In this document: in pieces, positions 16,442-24,761 of the stretch
Layout of the letters: the number at the start of each line of letters is the position of its first letter
How positions within the stretch are numbered: the stretch's first letter is position 1
From: Candidatus Pacearchaeota archaeon
Lineage (GTDB): Archaea; Nanobdellota; Nanobdellia; Pacearchaeales; GW2011-AR1
Assembly: GCA_023139205.1 (NCBI GenBank)
Contig: JAGLOA010000007.1
Span: 1 to 37,572 of the forward strand
Direction: 5' to 3'
Length of the DNA: 37,572 nucleotides
Translations under genes and position numbers: made by a program
Notes under the pieces: model-generated
Told to the model about the DNA's origin: nothing
Databases searched by the model: none
The model's input: only the letters and a program-made list of their open reading frames with translations

Positions 16442-16494
16442 GTAAAAATTAGAGATATATTTAAAAACATATTGAGAAACTAGATAATATAAAA

Positions 16495-16917
16495 ATGGAT
16501 GCAATATTAATTTTGGAAGTTATTGGAAGACCCCCAGAACATTTAGTTGAAACCTTAGAAGATTTAAGCAAAAAAATTAATGAAGAAAAAGGAGTTTCTG
16601 TTAAAAATAAAAAAATAAATGAGCCAGCTTTGCTAAAGGATCAAAAAGAATTTTTCACGAGTTTTGCAGAAATTGAGGTTGAGGTTGAAAGTGTATTGCA
16701 TTTAGCAATGTTAATGTTCAAGTATATGCCGGCACATATTGAGATTCTTTCTCCTGAGACAATTAATTTAAAGAACAGTGATTTAAATGAAATATTAAAT
16801 GAAATAACAAGGAGACTTCATGGTTATGATGAAGTTGCAAGAGTTATTCAATCAGAGAAAAAAATTTTAGAGAATAAATTAAGGGAACTTATGCCTAAAG
16901 AAAAGGAAAAAGCTTAA
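16495..16917 (+). CDS. Conserved-looking archaeal hypothetical protein (ferredoxin-like/coiled-coil)
   Basis: 140 aa; MDAILILEVIGRPPEHLVETLEDLSKKINEEKG; clean ORF with helical C-terminus. Confidence 0.65.
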   Translation: MDAILILEVIGRPPEHLVETLEDLSKKINEEKGVSVKNKKINEPALLKDQKEFFTSFAEIEVEVESVLHLAMLMFKYMPAHIEILSPETINLKNSDLNEILNEITRRLHGYDEVARVIQSEKKILENKLRELMPKEKEKA

Positions 16918-16941
16918 AAAAGAGTTTTTCAAGATAATTCT

Positions 16942-17160
16942 ATGATAGAAGAAATTGCTTCAATTAACGCAACTAACACAGGATATTGTCATAACATTAT
17001 TAGGAAATCTGAGATTAGACCTGAAAATTTAGAAGATCAAAGACAAAGAATTGAAAAACATTTTGAAGATGAAAGAAAAAGGGTTCAGCCAATTTATAAT
17101 TCCAAAGGAAAACTTATAGAATATGGCAAAGATGGGAGACATCTTGATGTTTCTATATAA
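16942..17160 (+). CDS. Small hypothetical protein
   Basis: 72 aa ORF in the same-strand array; ends as the minus-strand gene ends. Confidence 0.5.
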   Translation: MIEEIASINATNTGYCHNIIRKSEIRPENLEDQRQRIEKHFEDERKRVQPIYNSKGKLIEYGKDGRHLDVSI

Positions 17161-18753
17161 TTATCCTAAACAAGATTTACAAGGTTTGTATCCTAGTTTT
17201 TTGAAGAAATTTGAATCATCATTTGACATTTTATAATCTTCTTTAATTAATCCTGCAAATTTACAAGAAGACTTATGGTAAGTATTTGTCTGAGAAGAAC
17301 CAACATATTTTGGAGGAACTGGTTTTGGTTTTTCCACTACTTTTGTGATTGTTTTTACAACAGGTTTTTCAACAATTTTAACAACAGGTTTTTCCACTAC
17401 TTTTGTGATTGTCCTTGGAGGAATTTGTCTTGTAAATGTTCTTCTTGGAGAATATCTTTTTTCTCCAGCTATTTTTAATAAATCTACCTTCTTTCTTGGT
17501 TTACGATATCTCTTAATAAAAAACCATGCTAAAAAACTAAGAACCAAAATTATAATTCCCCATCCTATTATTGCCCCTGCAGGATTTCTCTTTTTTTCTT
17601 CACAGATTCCTAAACAACAAACAGCATTTTTTGAGTTGACTGATTCTCCCTTACATTCTTGATTTTTTTCACAAATTGTTCCATTTAATTCTAAACAAGT
17701 TTTAGTAATTGTGGTTGAACTTCCATTACTAGGAGGAGTATAATCTTCTAAAAAATCCAAGTTTATTTCTAAATATGCTGAAATAATTTTATCAGAAGTT
17801 TGAGCTTTTAAATATCCTTCAATTACTGAAACATTTTCTGAGAAAAAAGAAATCTCAATTTTAGAAGAAGAATTTTCTTTTAAGTTTGTTAAATTTTCAA
17901 TTGAAAGATTCGCATAAGGTTTTAATGAATCAGACAAAGAAATTGAAATATTCTCTAAAATTTCCTCTCCTACATTTTTCAAATAAACTATTCTATTTGC
18001 ATTAGAATTCGTTGAAACAGAAACATTCAAGTAATGAGGTTCAAATTTAAAACCAATTTCTTTTTCTTCTGATTGTTCTCCTTCCAAGAATAAATAAGCA
18101 GGAATTTCATATTTTAAATTATTTGTACTTAGTTCAATTGTTTTAAATGTAGAGGATTTTAAATCTCCTATTTCAAAATTTATTTTTTTAATTTCCCCTG
18201 ACAGCAAAGTTACAGATTTTTCCTGTTCAACTTCTCCTCCAGAACTTCCAAATAATGAAGCAAAAAAACCTGGTTCTTCTGAAGTTTCATTTTTTATCAA
18301 AACTTTTGCCGTAATTGTTATTTTTGAATCCTGGAGATTCTGAACTTCTATAAAATAATTATCACTGGAAACAATAAATCCTGGTTCAACTAAAAAATCC
18401 GCCATATTTTCATTTACTGAAAAAGTTTTAATTGTCCCTTCTTCACTAACCTGGCTTCCTTTCATGTATTGGACATCTTTTATTACCATTGAATAATTGT
18501 TTGGGGATTTGTCTAAAAGCGAAGCATAAATGTAATATTCTCCCTGAATTTTTGTTACATCATATTCTGTTGGAGATCTTACATGCCCTCTATAAAAATA
18601 TATATTTTCCTTAAGGATTGTGTCAATAAAATTTCCAGAAACTCTTGCCAGAAGTGTCTCACCCTGACTAAAATCTGTTTTCATCTCAACTTCAACTGCT
18701 GAGATGATTGGTAAGACCAATAAGATTAAAATAAATACTGCACTCTTTTTCAT
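17161..18753 (-). CDS. Secreted single-pass membrane protein with VEKPVVK repeats and C-terminal Ada-like metal-binding motif
   Basis: Signal peptide; long extracellular region; TM IIGWGIIILVLSFLAWFFI; tandem VVEKPVVKIVEKPVVKTITKVVEKP; C-terminal YVGSSQTNTYHKSSCKFAGLIKEDYKM...GYKPCKSC. Confidence 0.8.
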   Translation of the reverse strand: MKKSAVFILILLVLPIISAVEVEMKTDFSQGETLLARVSGNFIDTILKENIYFYRGHVRSPTEYDVTKIQGEYYIYASLLDKSPNNYSMVIKDVQYMKGSQVSEEGTIKTFSVNENMADFLVEPGFIVSSDNYFIEVQNLQDSKITITAKVLIKNETSEEPGFFASLFGSSGGEVEQEKSVTLLSGEIKKINFEIGDLKSSTFKTIELSTNNLKYEIPAYLFLEGEQSEEKEIGFKFEPHYLNVSVSTNSNANRIVYLKNVGEEILENISISLSDSLKPYANLSIENLTNLKENSSSKIEISFFSENVSVIEGYLKAQTSDKIISAYLEINLDFLEDYTPPSNGSSTTITKTCLELNGTICEKNQECKGESVNSKNAVCCLGICEEKKRNPAGAIIGWGIIILVLSFLAWFFIKRYRKPRKKVDLLKIAGEKRYSPRRTFTRQIPPRTITKVVEKPVVKIVEKPVVKTITKVVEKPKPVPPKYVGSSQTNTYHKSSCKFAGLIKEDYKMSNDDSNFFKKLGYKPCKSCLG

Positions 18754-18798
18754 AGATAATTAAAATAAAGTGGGTTAATAAAGTTTATTTTTCTAGAC

Positions 18799-20583
18799 CT
18801 ACTTTCCCATTTCTTTTAATCTTTTAAGAACATCGTCCATTTCTCCTTTTGGTCTTGCCATTGGAGGTCTTCTTAATGAAGATCTTTGGGTTGGGGGCAG
18901 GATTTTTCTTGGAGCCATTCTTCCTGTTGGCATTCCTGGTCTTCCTCTTGGAGGATTTCCTGGTCCTGATTTTTTACCCTTTGAGGTAAATTTATCAAAT
19001 TTGGATTTTATTTTAAACCAAACAGGTCTTAATTTATCTTTAAAAATTATTCCCAATACAACCAAGGTGATTAAGATTAATAACAACCAAACCCACAAAT
19101 AACTTTTTTTCTCAGAAACTGTTTTTTCAATACAACAAACTTCTCCAGAAGAACAATCATATTCTGCTTCTTCTTCGTCGCTATAACAAGATGTTCTACA
19201 CTCTCCATCATATGATTCACACTCTGATTCTTCAACCTGGACTTTACATTCCCCTCCAACACAACAATCCCCATAACCTGCATCAGAAGATTCAGTTGTT
19301 GTTCCTGTACAAGTTTCTCCAGAACTACAAATTTCTCCTCCTTGTTCAGAACAAGTTTCTAATTCTTTATTTTTGTTACAACAAATATCTACTATTCCAA
19401 AACAATCATATCCTTTTAAGATGTCCCCTCCAACTGTTGAGCATTTCATTTGAGACATACAAAAATATCCTGCATCTTCACAATTAGGGTCATCATCAAC
19501 AATAGTAAAAGAACTTGTCGGCCAGATAGAAGCTAACAAAAATGCAGTGTTTCTAATATTACCTTGCCAGCAACCTTCTGAGTCCTGAACCCCATCACCT
19601 AAAAGCCAATTTATAGAATTTGTTTTTTCTGTTGGCTCTTCATTTGAAAAAGAAAATAAAGCTAAAGCAGTATCATAAAATTTATCTCCTGATTCTAACC
19701 ACCATTGATTACTTTTTTGTTTTAATAATAATTCAGTCCTAAAATTATTTGTTAAAGGATATAAGAAAGCTTCTGGAAGATATTTTTGATTTTCAGGTTC
19801 ATCAGACATTGCAACTAAATAAGGGATGTATCCGGAAACATCATATTCTTTAAGATCTAAAACAAGTGCTGCCCATAAACTTGCTTCATAATTACAAGAA
19901 GTTCCTGAAGAAAAACAAAAAGAATTTACTTTTTCTGTGGTTGTTCCTCCTGCTGATGAATGGGATGTAACACTTGAAACATAAAGAGTATCTGATCCCT
20001 GTTTTTTGTAAAGTAAATTTGTTGAAAAATCATCGGTACATAAAATTTCAATTTCCTGATCATAACAACTTGGGTTGATCTTGAGCCAGTATTCCTCATA
20101 AACACTTAAACAAGGACCTAAACTTCCTCCGGTTATTTTTTTATTTTCTCCTACATTTATATCAGAATAAGAAGAGCCTGAATAACTTATTGTACATGTT
20201 GTTGCTTCTTTGCTTTCAATTTGCAAAAGCCATTCAAGATTAGATGGTGTTGCGTTTTGAGAAATAAGCCATTCTTCAGCGTAGCTTGTATCTGCTCCTA
20301 CTTTATTTAAAGCCAAGATTGCCTGTGCAGTTGATTTTGAATCAGTCATATATTTTGAATCAGAAAGAACTTCATCTTTACATTCTCTGATTGCCAGCAA
20401 AGAAAAAACCTTTTCTTCTGTTGAAAGAGAAGAACATCTGTCTTTAACTTTAAGCTCAAGACAGTCATATGCCTTATCTATTTTTGATTTTTGATCTGTT
20501 GCATTTTCTGCAGCAATTATAAAAGATATATTTAAAATTAAGAGAGCAATTAAAATTCCTACAAAGATTCCTCTTTTTTTCAT
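18799..20583 (-). CDS. Secreted Cys-rich protein with alpha/alpha toroid-like N-terminal half, TM and basic/Pro-rich tail
   Basis: Signal peptide; helical segments (TAQAILALNKVGADTSYAEEWLISQ; ASLWAALVLDLKEY; YDTALALFSFS) reminiscent of prenyltransferase/terpenoid-cyclase repeats; C-terminal TM and GNPPRGRPGMPTGRMAPRK tail. Confidence 0.65.
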   Translation of the reverse strand: MKKRGIFVGILIALLILNISFIIAAENATDQKSKIDKAYDCLELKVKDRCSSLSTEEKVFSLLAIRECKDEVLSDSKYMTDSKSTAQAILALNKVGADTSYAEEWLISQNATPSNLEWLLQIESKEATTCTISYSGSSYSDINVGENKKITGGSLGPCLSVYEEYWLKINPSCYDQEIEILCTDDFSTNLLYKKQGSDTLYVSSVTSHSSAGGTTTEKVNSFCFSSGTSCNYEASLWAALVLDLKEYDVSGYIPYLVAMSDEPENQKYLPEAFLYPLTNNFRTELLLKQKSNQWWLESGDKFYDTALALFSFSNEEPTEKTNSINWLLGDGVQDSEGCWQGNIRNTAFLLASIWPTSSFTIVDDDPNCEDAGYFCMSQMKCSTVGGDILKGYDCFGIVDICCNKNKELETCSEQGGEICSSGETCTGTTTESSDAGYGDCCVGGECKVQVEESECESYDGECRTSCYSDEEEAEYDCSSGEVCCIEKTVSEKKSYLWVWLLLILITLVVLGIIFKDKLRPVWFKIKSKFDKFTSKGKKSGPGNPPRGRPGMPTGRMAPRKILPPTQRSSLRRPPMARPKGEMDDVLKRLKEMGK

Positions 20584-20607
20584 CTTATAAACAATTAATT
20601 CTTCTTT

Positions 20608-22146
20608 TTAAAATTTGTTATTATTTTTATTTTTCTTATTCCCCAAGTTTTTCCTAACAACATAATTAACTGGGTTTTTTATTGTATTACAAACAGCATC
20701 TGGGACACAAATTCCAATTCCCTGATAGAAGTTTTTACAATTTGGGGGCAAGAGTGGTTTCCTTCTATAACTCCAGGATAATTGAGATCTAATATAACCC
20801 TCTCTTAATGGGACTTCATTTTTTTTATTCCATTCAAAAATCTTTTTTTCTAATTCCTCTTTATCCATTCCAACAGAACGAAATAAATTAATTAAAACAA
20901 ATAAAGCTCTTTTTTTTCCGTCTGGAACTCCCTTAAGGATTTTTTGGACGCATGGAGGAAATTGAGAATCCTCAATGTTTTTCAAAACAATTGGTTTAAA
21001 ATTTTCATATTTTCCAGATATTTTTTTCTCAGTATTTCCACTTTTAATTTCATTTTCTTTGGTCCAGTCAAATGCTTCCCTGATTAATTTTTCTGCTTCT
21101 CCTTCTAAAACTTGAGGCATAAAATTTTTTACAGCAACTTTCAAAGGATCTGCATCTTTCATATCAAAATCCTTAATTTCTTCAGGATCTATTACAACAC
21201 TTGACAAAGCTGTTTTTTCGTGTAAAGAGTAAGGCATACGAAATAAATGTCTTGGAGAAACAAGAACTAAATCTAAACCAAGGACTTCAAAAATATCTGA
21301 TTCAATTCTCCCAACTGAAAAATTAGAAGGGTTTTGTTCAGAATGAATATTACATTTGTTGCAGACATATATTTTTTTTGAGGAAGTCACTTCAAGAGGA
21401 ACATTGCAATCAGGGCATTGATAGTCTTTTTCCTCTCCAGGGGAAACTTTTCTTAATTCTTGTCTGCGGCATTTAGGACAAAGATAATTAATAGAAATAT
21501 ATTCCTGTGCAATTTCACTGCAATTATTGCATTTTACTCCTTGTTTTATTTTTCCACTTTTTTTAATTCTTTCTTTATCTTCTTCATTAAGCAGAGATTC
21601 AAGAATTGGTCTTGCTCTAAATCCAATATAAGATACAAGTTTTTTTGGCATTTCTGGAAATAAATTTGAAGTTTTTTCTCCTGCTAATTCTTTAGGAAAA
21701 GCTTTCCAAGGTAAAAGTATGTGGAATCCTTTGGAACCGGAATATTTTACCCCAACATTAGAAATCCCATAATCTCTGAAAACTTTGACAATTGCTTCTG
21801 CTGCTTTTTTTGAATAATCAATCCAGGGGCAGTCTATATCAATTAACAAATCCCACCCAATTCTTAGTTCATTTAATTTTTTTCCGTCCATTCCTGTGAC
21901 GAGGTTTAAAGGGTCTTGCCAAAGTTCTTCTGAACAATGAAAAGATGTTGCTCCTTTTTTTACAAGTTCAAGGACATCTCCCTGATATTGCAATGAATCT
22001 GGTCTTTTTCCAAAACCCTCAAAATACCTTGGGACAACTTCCCTGTTTTTAGAAAATTCAAGAATAGCTTTTTGAACATCTTGTCGTGAATAATATAACT
22101 GAGTTATTTTTCTAATTCTTTGTTCTCTAATGCTTGGAGATTCCAT
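20608..22146 (-). CDS. priS: Archaeo-eukaryotic DNA primase, catalytic (PriS) part joined to a PriL-CTD-like Fe-S part
   Basis: YFEGFGKRPDSLQY, GWDLLIDIDCPW, YSGSKGFHILLPW; internal Zn-ribbon CXXC pairs; C-terminal PPCVQKIL...LFVLINLFRSVGMDKEEL...LPPNCKNFYQGIGICVPDAVC. Confidence 0.85.
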   Translation of the reverse strand: MESPSIREQRIRKITQLYYSRQDVQKAILEFSKNREVVPRYFEGFGKRPDSLQYQGDVLELVKKGATSFHCSEELWQDPLNLVTGMDGKKLNELRIGWDLLIDIDCPWIDYSKKAAEAIVKVFRDYGISNVGVKYSGSKGFHILLPWKAFPKELAGEKTSNLFPEMPKKLVSYIGFRARPILESLLNEEDKERIKKSGKIKQGVKCNNCSEIAQEYISINYLCPKCRRQELRKVSPGEEKDYQCPDCNVPLEVTSSKKIYVCNKCNIHSEQNPSNFSVGRIESDIFEVLGLDLVLVSPRHLFRMPYSLHEKTALSSVVIDPEEIKDFDMKDADPLKVAVKNFMPQVLEGEAEKLIREAFDWTKENEIKSGNTEKKISGKYENFKPIVLKNIEDSQFPPCVQKILKGVPDGKKRALFVLINLFRSVGMDKEELEKKIFEWNKKNEVPLREGYIRSQLSWSYRRKPLLPPNCKNFYQGIGICVPDAVCNTIKNPVNYVVRKNLGNKKNKNNNKF

Positions 22147-22226
22147 GAATAAAAAATGATGGGGAGATTTATATAAATTATTGTAAAGAAAAGAAGTTTT
22201 AAATAGAACTTAATGCTTGTTGAAGA

Positions 22227-22835
22227 ATGGAATACAACAAAGAAAAAAGAGAAATAAAACTTAATAGAGAACTGAATAATTTGGATAAGTTTGTTTTAAA
22301 TTTTGTTGATTTATTAGATGGCTATGTTGTTGTTTCAGGTTATGTTTCTATTCTTTTAGGAAGGTCGAGAGCAACAGAAGATGTAGATTTATTAATTCCA
22401 GAGATGAGTGAAAAAGAATTTTATGATTTATGGAGAAAAATGGACAGATGCGGTTTTGAATGTATAAATACCTCAAAAGAAAAAGAAGCTTTTGATATGT
22501 TAAAAGAACATGCCATAAGATTTGCAAAAATAGGGCAGCCTATTCCAAATATTGAGTTTAAATTTATTAAAATTGAGATTGACAGGTATTCTTATGAAAA
22601 CAAAATCAAAGTTGTTTTGAATCAGGGAGATATTTTCATTTCTCCTCTAGAATTGCAAATAGCATATAAACTCTTTCTATCTGCTGATGGGACAGATGAA
22701 GAACTTAAATCTGATAAGGATATAGAGGATGCGAGACATTTGTATAAGGTTTTTAATGAAAAGATAAATAAAGAAGAACTTCTTATTTTTATTAATAAAT
22801 TAAATGTTAAAAAAAGATTAAGATTCTTAGAATGA
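22227..22835 (+). CDS. Nucleotidyltransferase-fold protein (AbiEii/MNT-like)
   Basis: YVVVSGYVSILLGRSRATEDVDLLIPEMS: G-x(7-9)-R-x-T-x-D-x-D core. Confidence 0.65.
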   Translation: MEYNKEKREIKLNRELNNLDKFVLNFVDLLDGYVVVSGYVSILLGRSRATEDVDLLIPEMSEKEFYDLWRKMDRCGFECINTSKEKEAFDMLKEHAIRFAKIGQPIPNIEFKFIKIEIDRYSYENKIKVVLNQGDIFISPLELQIAYKLFLSADGTDEELKSDKDIEDARHLYKVFNEKINKEELLIFINKLNVKKRLRFLE

Positions 22836-22896
22836 AAGCAAATAAGAAATTTGTATTCAATTGTGTCGTCCTTTTTACACTGAACCAACCACACAA

Positions 22897-23073
22897 ATGA
22901 AAGCCTCGGAAGTAAAAGTTGATTTAGAAGAATTAAAAAAATTCAAAATTCAGAATGCTAAAGAAAGACTTAAATTTATTGATTTTTGGGCAAATTATGT
23001 AAAAACTCATTCAGATAAAGAATGGAGCGAACAACAAAATATCTTAATTGATTCACAGATTTCCCCTGGATGA
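22897..23073 (+). CDS. Small hypothetical protein following the nucleotidyltransferase
   Basis: 58 aa from ATG (MKASEVKVDLEELKKFKIQNAKERLKFIDFWANYVKTH...); the track ORF starts at an upstream alternative codon. Confidence 0.55.
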   Translation: MKASEVKVDLEELKKFKIQNAKERLKFIDFWANYVKTHSDKEWSEQQNILIDSQISPG

Positions 23074-23153
23074 TTTTATCCTGTTAAAAGTTTAAATAAA
23101 TAGTTTATGTTAAGTATAATAATACTTAAAAGATAAATTACATTTTAATAAAC

Positions 23154-23879
23154 ATGTTAGTTAAATTAGAAAATCCTGCACTGTTGTCAAAAGCAATTGA
23201 AATTCTTTCAGAATTAGTTAGTGAAGTAAGAATTAAAGTAAATGAATCTGGTATGAGTATTACTGCTATGGATCCTGCAAATGTTGCGATGGTTGGATTT
23301 AAGCTGTCGAAAAGTTCTTTTTCTCAATTTGAAACAAGTGGGGAAGTTTTGGGGATTAGTTTGGATGATTTAAAACGAATTTTGAAAAGATGCAGTTCTG
23401 AAAGTTTTTTGATTTTAGAAAAAAAAGAAAATTTATTGAGTATTCAGATTCAAGACAGAATTAAAAGAAATTTTACTTTAAATTTAATTGAAATAGAATC
23501 AGAAGATAAGGAGATGCCAAATTTAGAGTTTTCCTCGAGGGTAGAATTAAACTCAAATGATTTGGTTGCGTCGATTGAAGATTGCAGGGTTGTTGCAGAT
23601 GCCTGCTCTTTTATTATTGAAGAAGGGAAGTTTATTGTGGAAGCAAAGGGTTTGAATTCTGCAAGATCTGAATTTTCAGGAGATGAAGCAGAGATTCAGG
23701 CTGAAAATTGCAAGGCAAGATATAGTTTAGAATATTTGCAAAAATTCTTAAAAGGTTCTAAACTTTGTGAAAAAACAATTTTAAATTTTGCAAACGACCA
23801 TCCATTAAAAGTAGAATTAAAAAAAGAGGGTATGGAATTATCTTTTATCCTTGCACCAAGAGTAGAGACCGAAGACTAG
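23154..23879 (+). CDS. pcn: PCNA sliding clamp
   Basis: 241 aa; ISELVSEVRIKVNESGMSITAMDPANVAMVGFKL; typical C-terminus PLKVELKKEGMELSFILAPRVE. Confidence 0.95.
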   Translation: MLVKLENPALLSKAIEILSELVSEVRIKVNESGMSITAMDPANVAMVGFKLSKSSFSQFETSGEVLGISLDDLKRILKRCSSESFLILEKKENLLSIQIQDRIKRNFTLNLIEIESEDKEMPNLEFSSRVELNSNDLVASIEDCRVVADACSFIIEEGKFIVEAKGLNSARSEFSGDEAEIQAENCKARYSLEYLQKFLKGSKLCEKTILNFANDHPLKVELKKEGMELSFILAPRVETED

Positions 23880-23972
23880 CACGAGAGAAGCAGTATAATC
23901 CAGTGACGAGTGCTGGTCTGAGTTGAAGATTAGAAGAAGAAAATTTATAAGTCGAGAAATGCTGATTCTTTT

Positions 23973-24761
23973 ATGGAAAAAAAGGGGCAGGTTACAATTT
24001 TTATAATTGTGGGAATTTTAATTGTAAGTTCGATTGCTTTATTTTTTCTTTTTAGAGGAAATATAATTCCAGAAATTGGAGGAAAGTCTGAACAAAATCC
24101 AAATATTTTTTTAGAATCTTGCATAGAAGATAAAATCAGGGAGGGCATTGATTTAATTTCTATTCATGGAGGTTATATAGAAAATCCTCTGAACATATAT
24201 TTTAAATTTGAAGATGAAAATTCTCCTCAGCATATTTCTTATTTATGTTATAATCAAGAGCCTTATGCTCTTTGTGTGAATCAAGAACCAATGTTGATAA
24301 AACGTTTAGAAGATGAGATATATGATTATATTAGTGGAGATGTTAGAATTTGTTTTGATGATTTAACTTCAAGTTTAGAAAAACAAGGACATATTGTTGA
24401 TGCTAGTTATGGTAGTTTTGATGTTGATTTAGCAGAGGGTAAAGTTATTATTGAAGTTGATGGGGAGATTGTTTTGACTAAGACAGGAGAAACTACAAAG
24501 CAAGAAGATTTCTCAGTAATTATTCCAAGCAAACTTTATGATTTAGCAAGAGTTGTCCAGGAAATTGTGAATAAGGAAGCAATAGTTGGGGAATTTGGTC
24601 CTACTGATATGGGGAATTATCCTGATTTTGAAATAAATGAACATAGAACAAGGGACTCTTCAGTAATTTATCTTGTTAAACATAAAGAGAGTAATGAAGA
24701 GTTTAGATTTGCTGTAAGAGGTGCTGTAATACCTTCTGGGTTTGGGATGGGAGCTGGATAA
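23973..24761 (+). CDS. Module copy 1, small protein: prepilin-like N-terminus
   Basis: MEKKGQVTIFIIVGILIVSSIALFFLF; paralogous to 28547-29332 and 33035-33850. Confidence 0.8.
   Translation: MEKKGQVTIFIIVGILIVSSIALFFLFRGNIIPEIGGKSEQNPNIFLESCIEDKIREGIDLISIHGGYIENPLNIYFKFEDENSPQHISYLCYNQEPYALCVNQEPMLIKRLEDEIYDYISGDVRICFDDLTSSLEKQGHIVDASYGSFDVDLAEGKVIIEVDGEIVLTKTGETTKQEDFSVIIPSKLYDLARVVQEIVNKEAIVGEFGPTDMGNYPDFEINEHRTRDSSVIYLVKHKESNEEFRFAVRGAVIPSGFGMGAG

Noticed and set aside
17320-17420. Repeat tract suggesting a CRISPR-like array
   Set aside because: It is an in-frame VEKPVVK/TKVVEKP protein repeat without unique spacers.
23880-23972. Possible box C/D sRNA after pcn (GTGACGA ... CTGAG)
   Set aside because: Box C-like and D-like motifs are only ~9 nt apart, with no second C'/D' pair and no terminal stem; insufficient to call.
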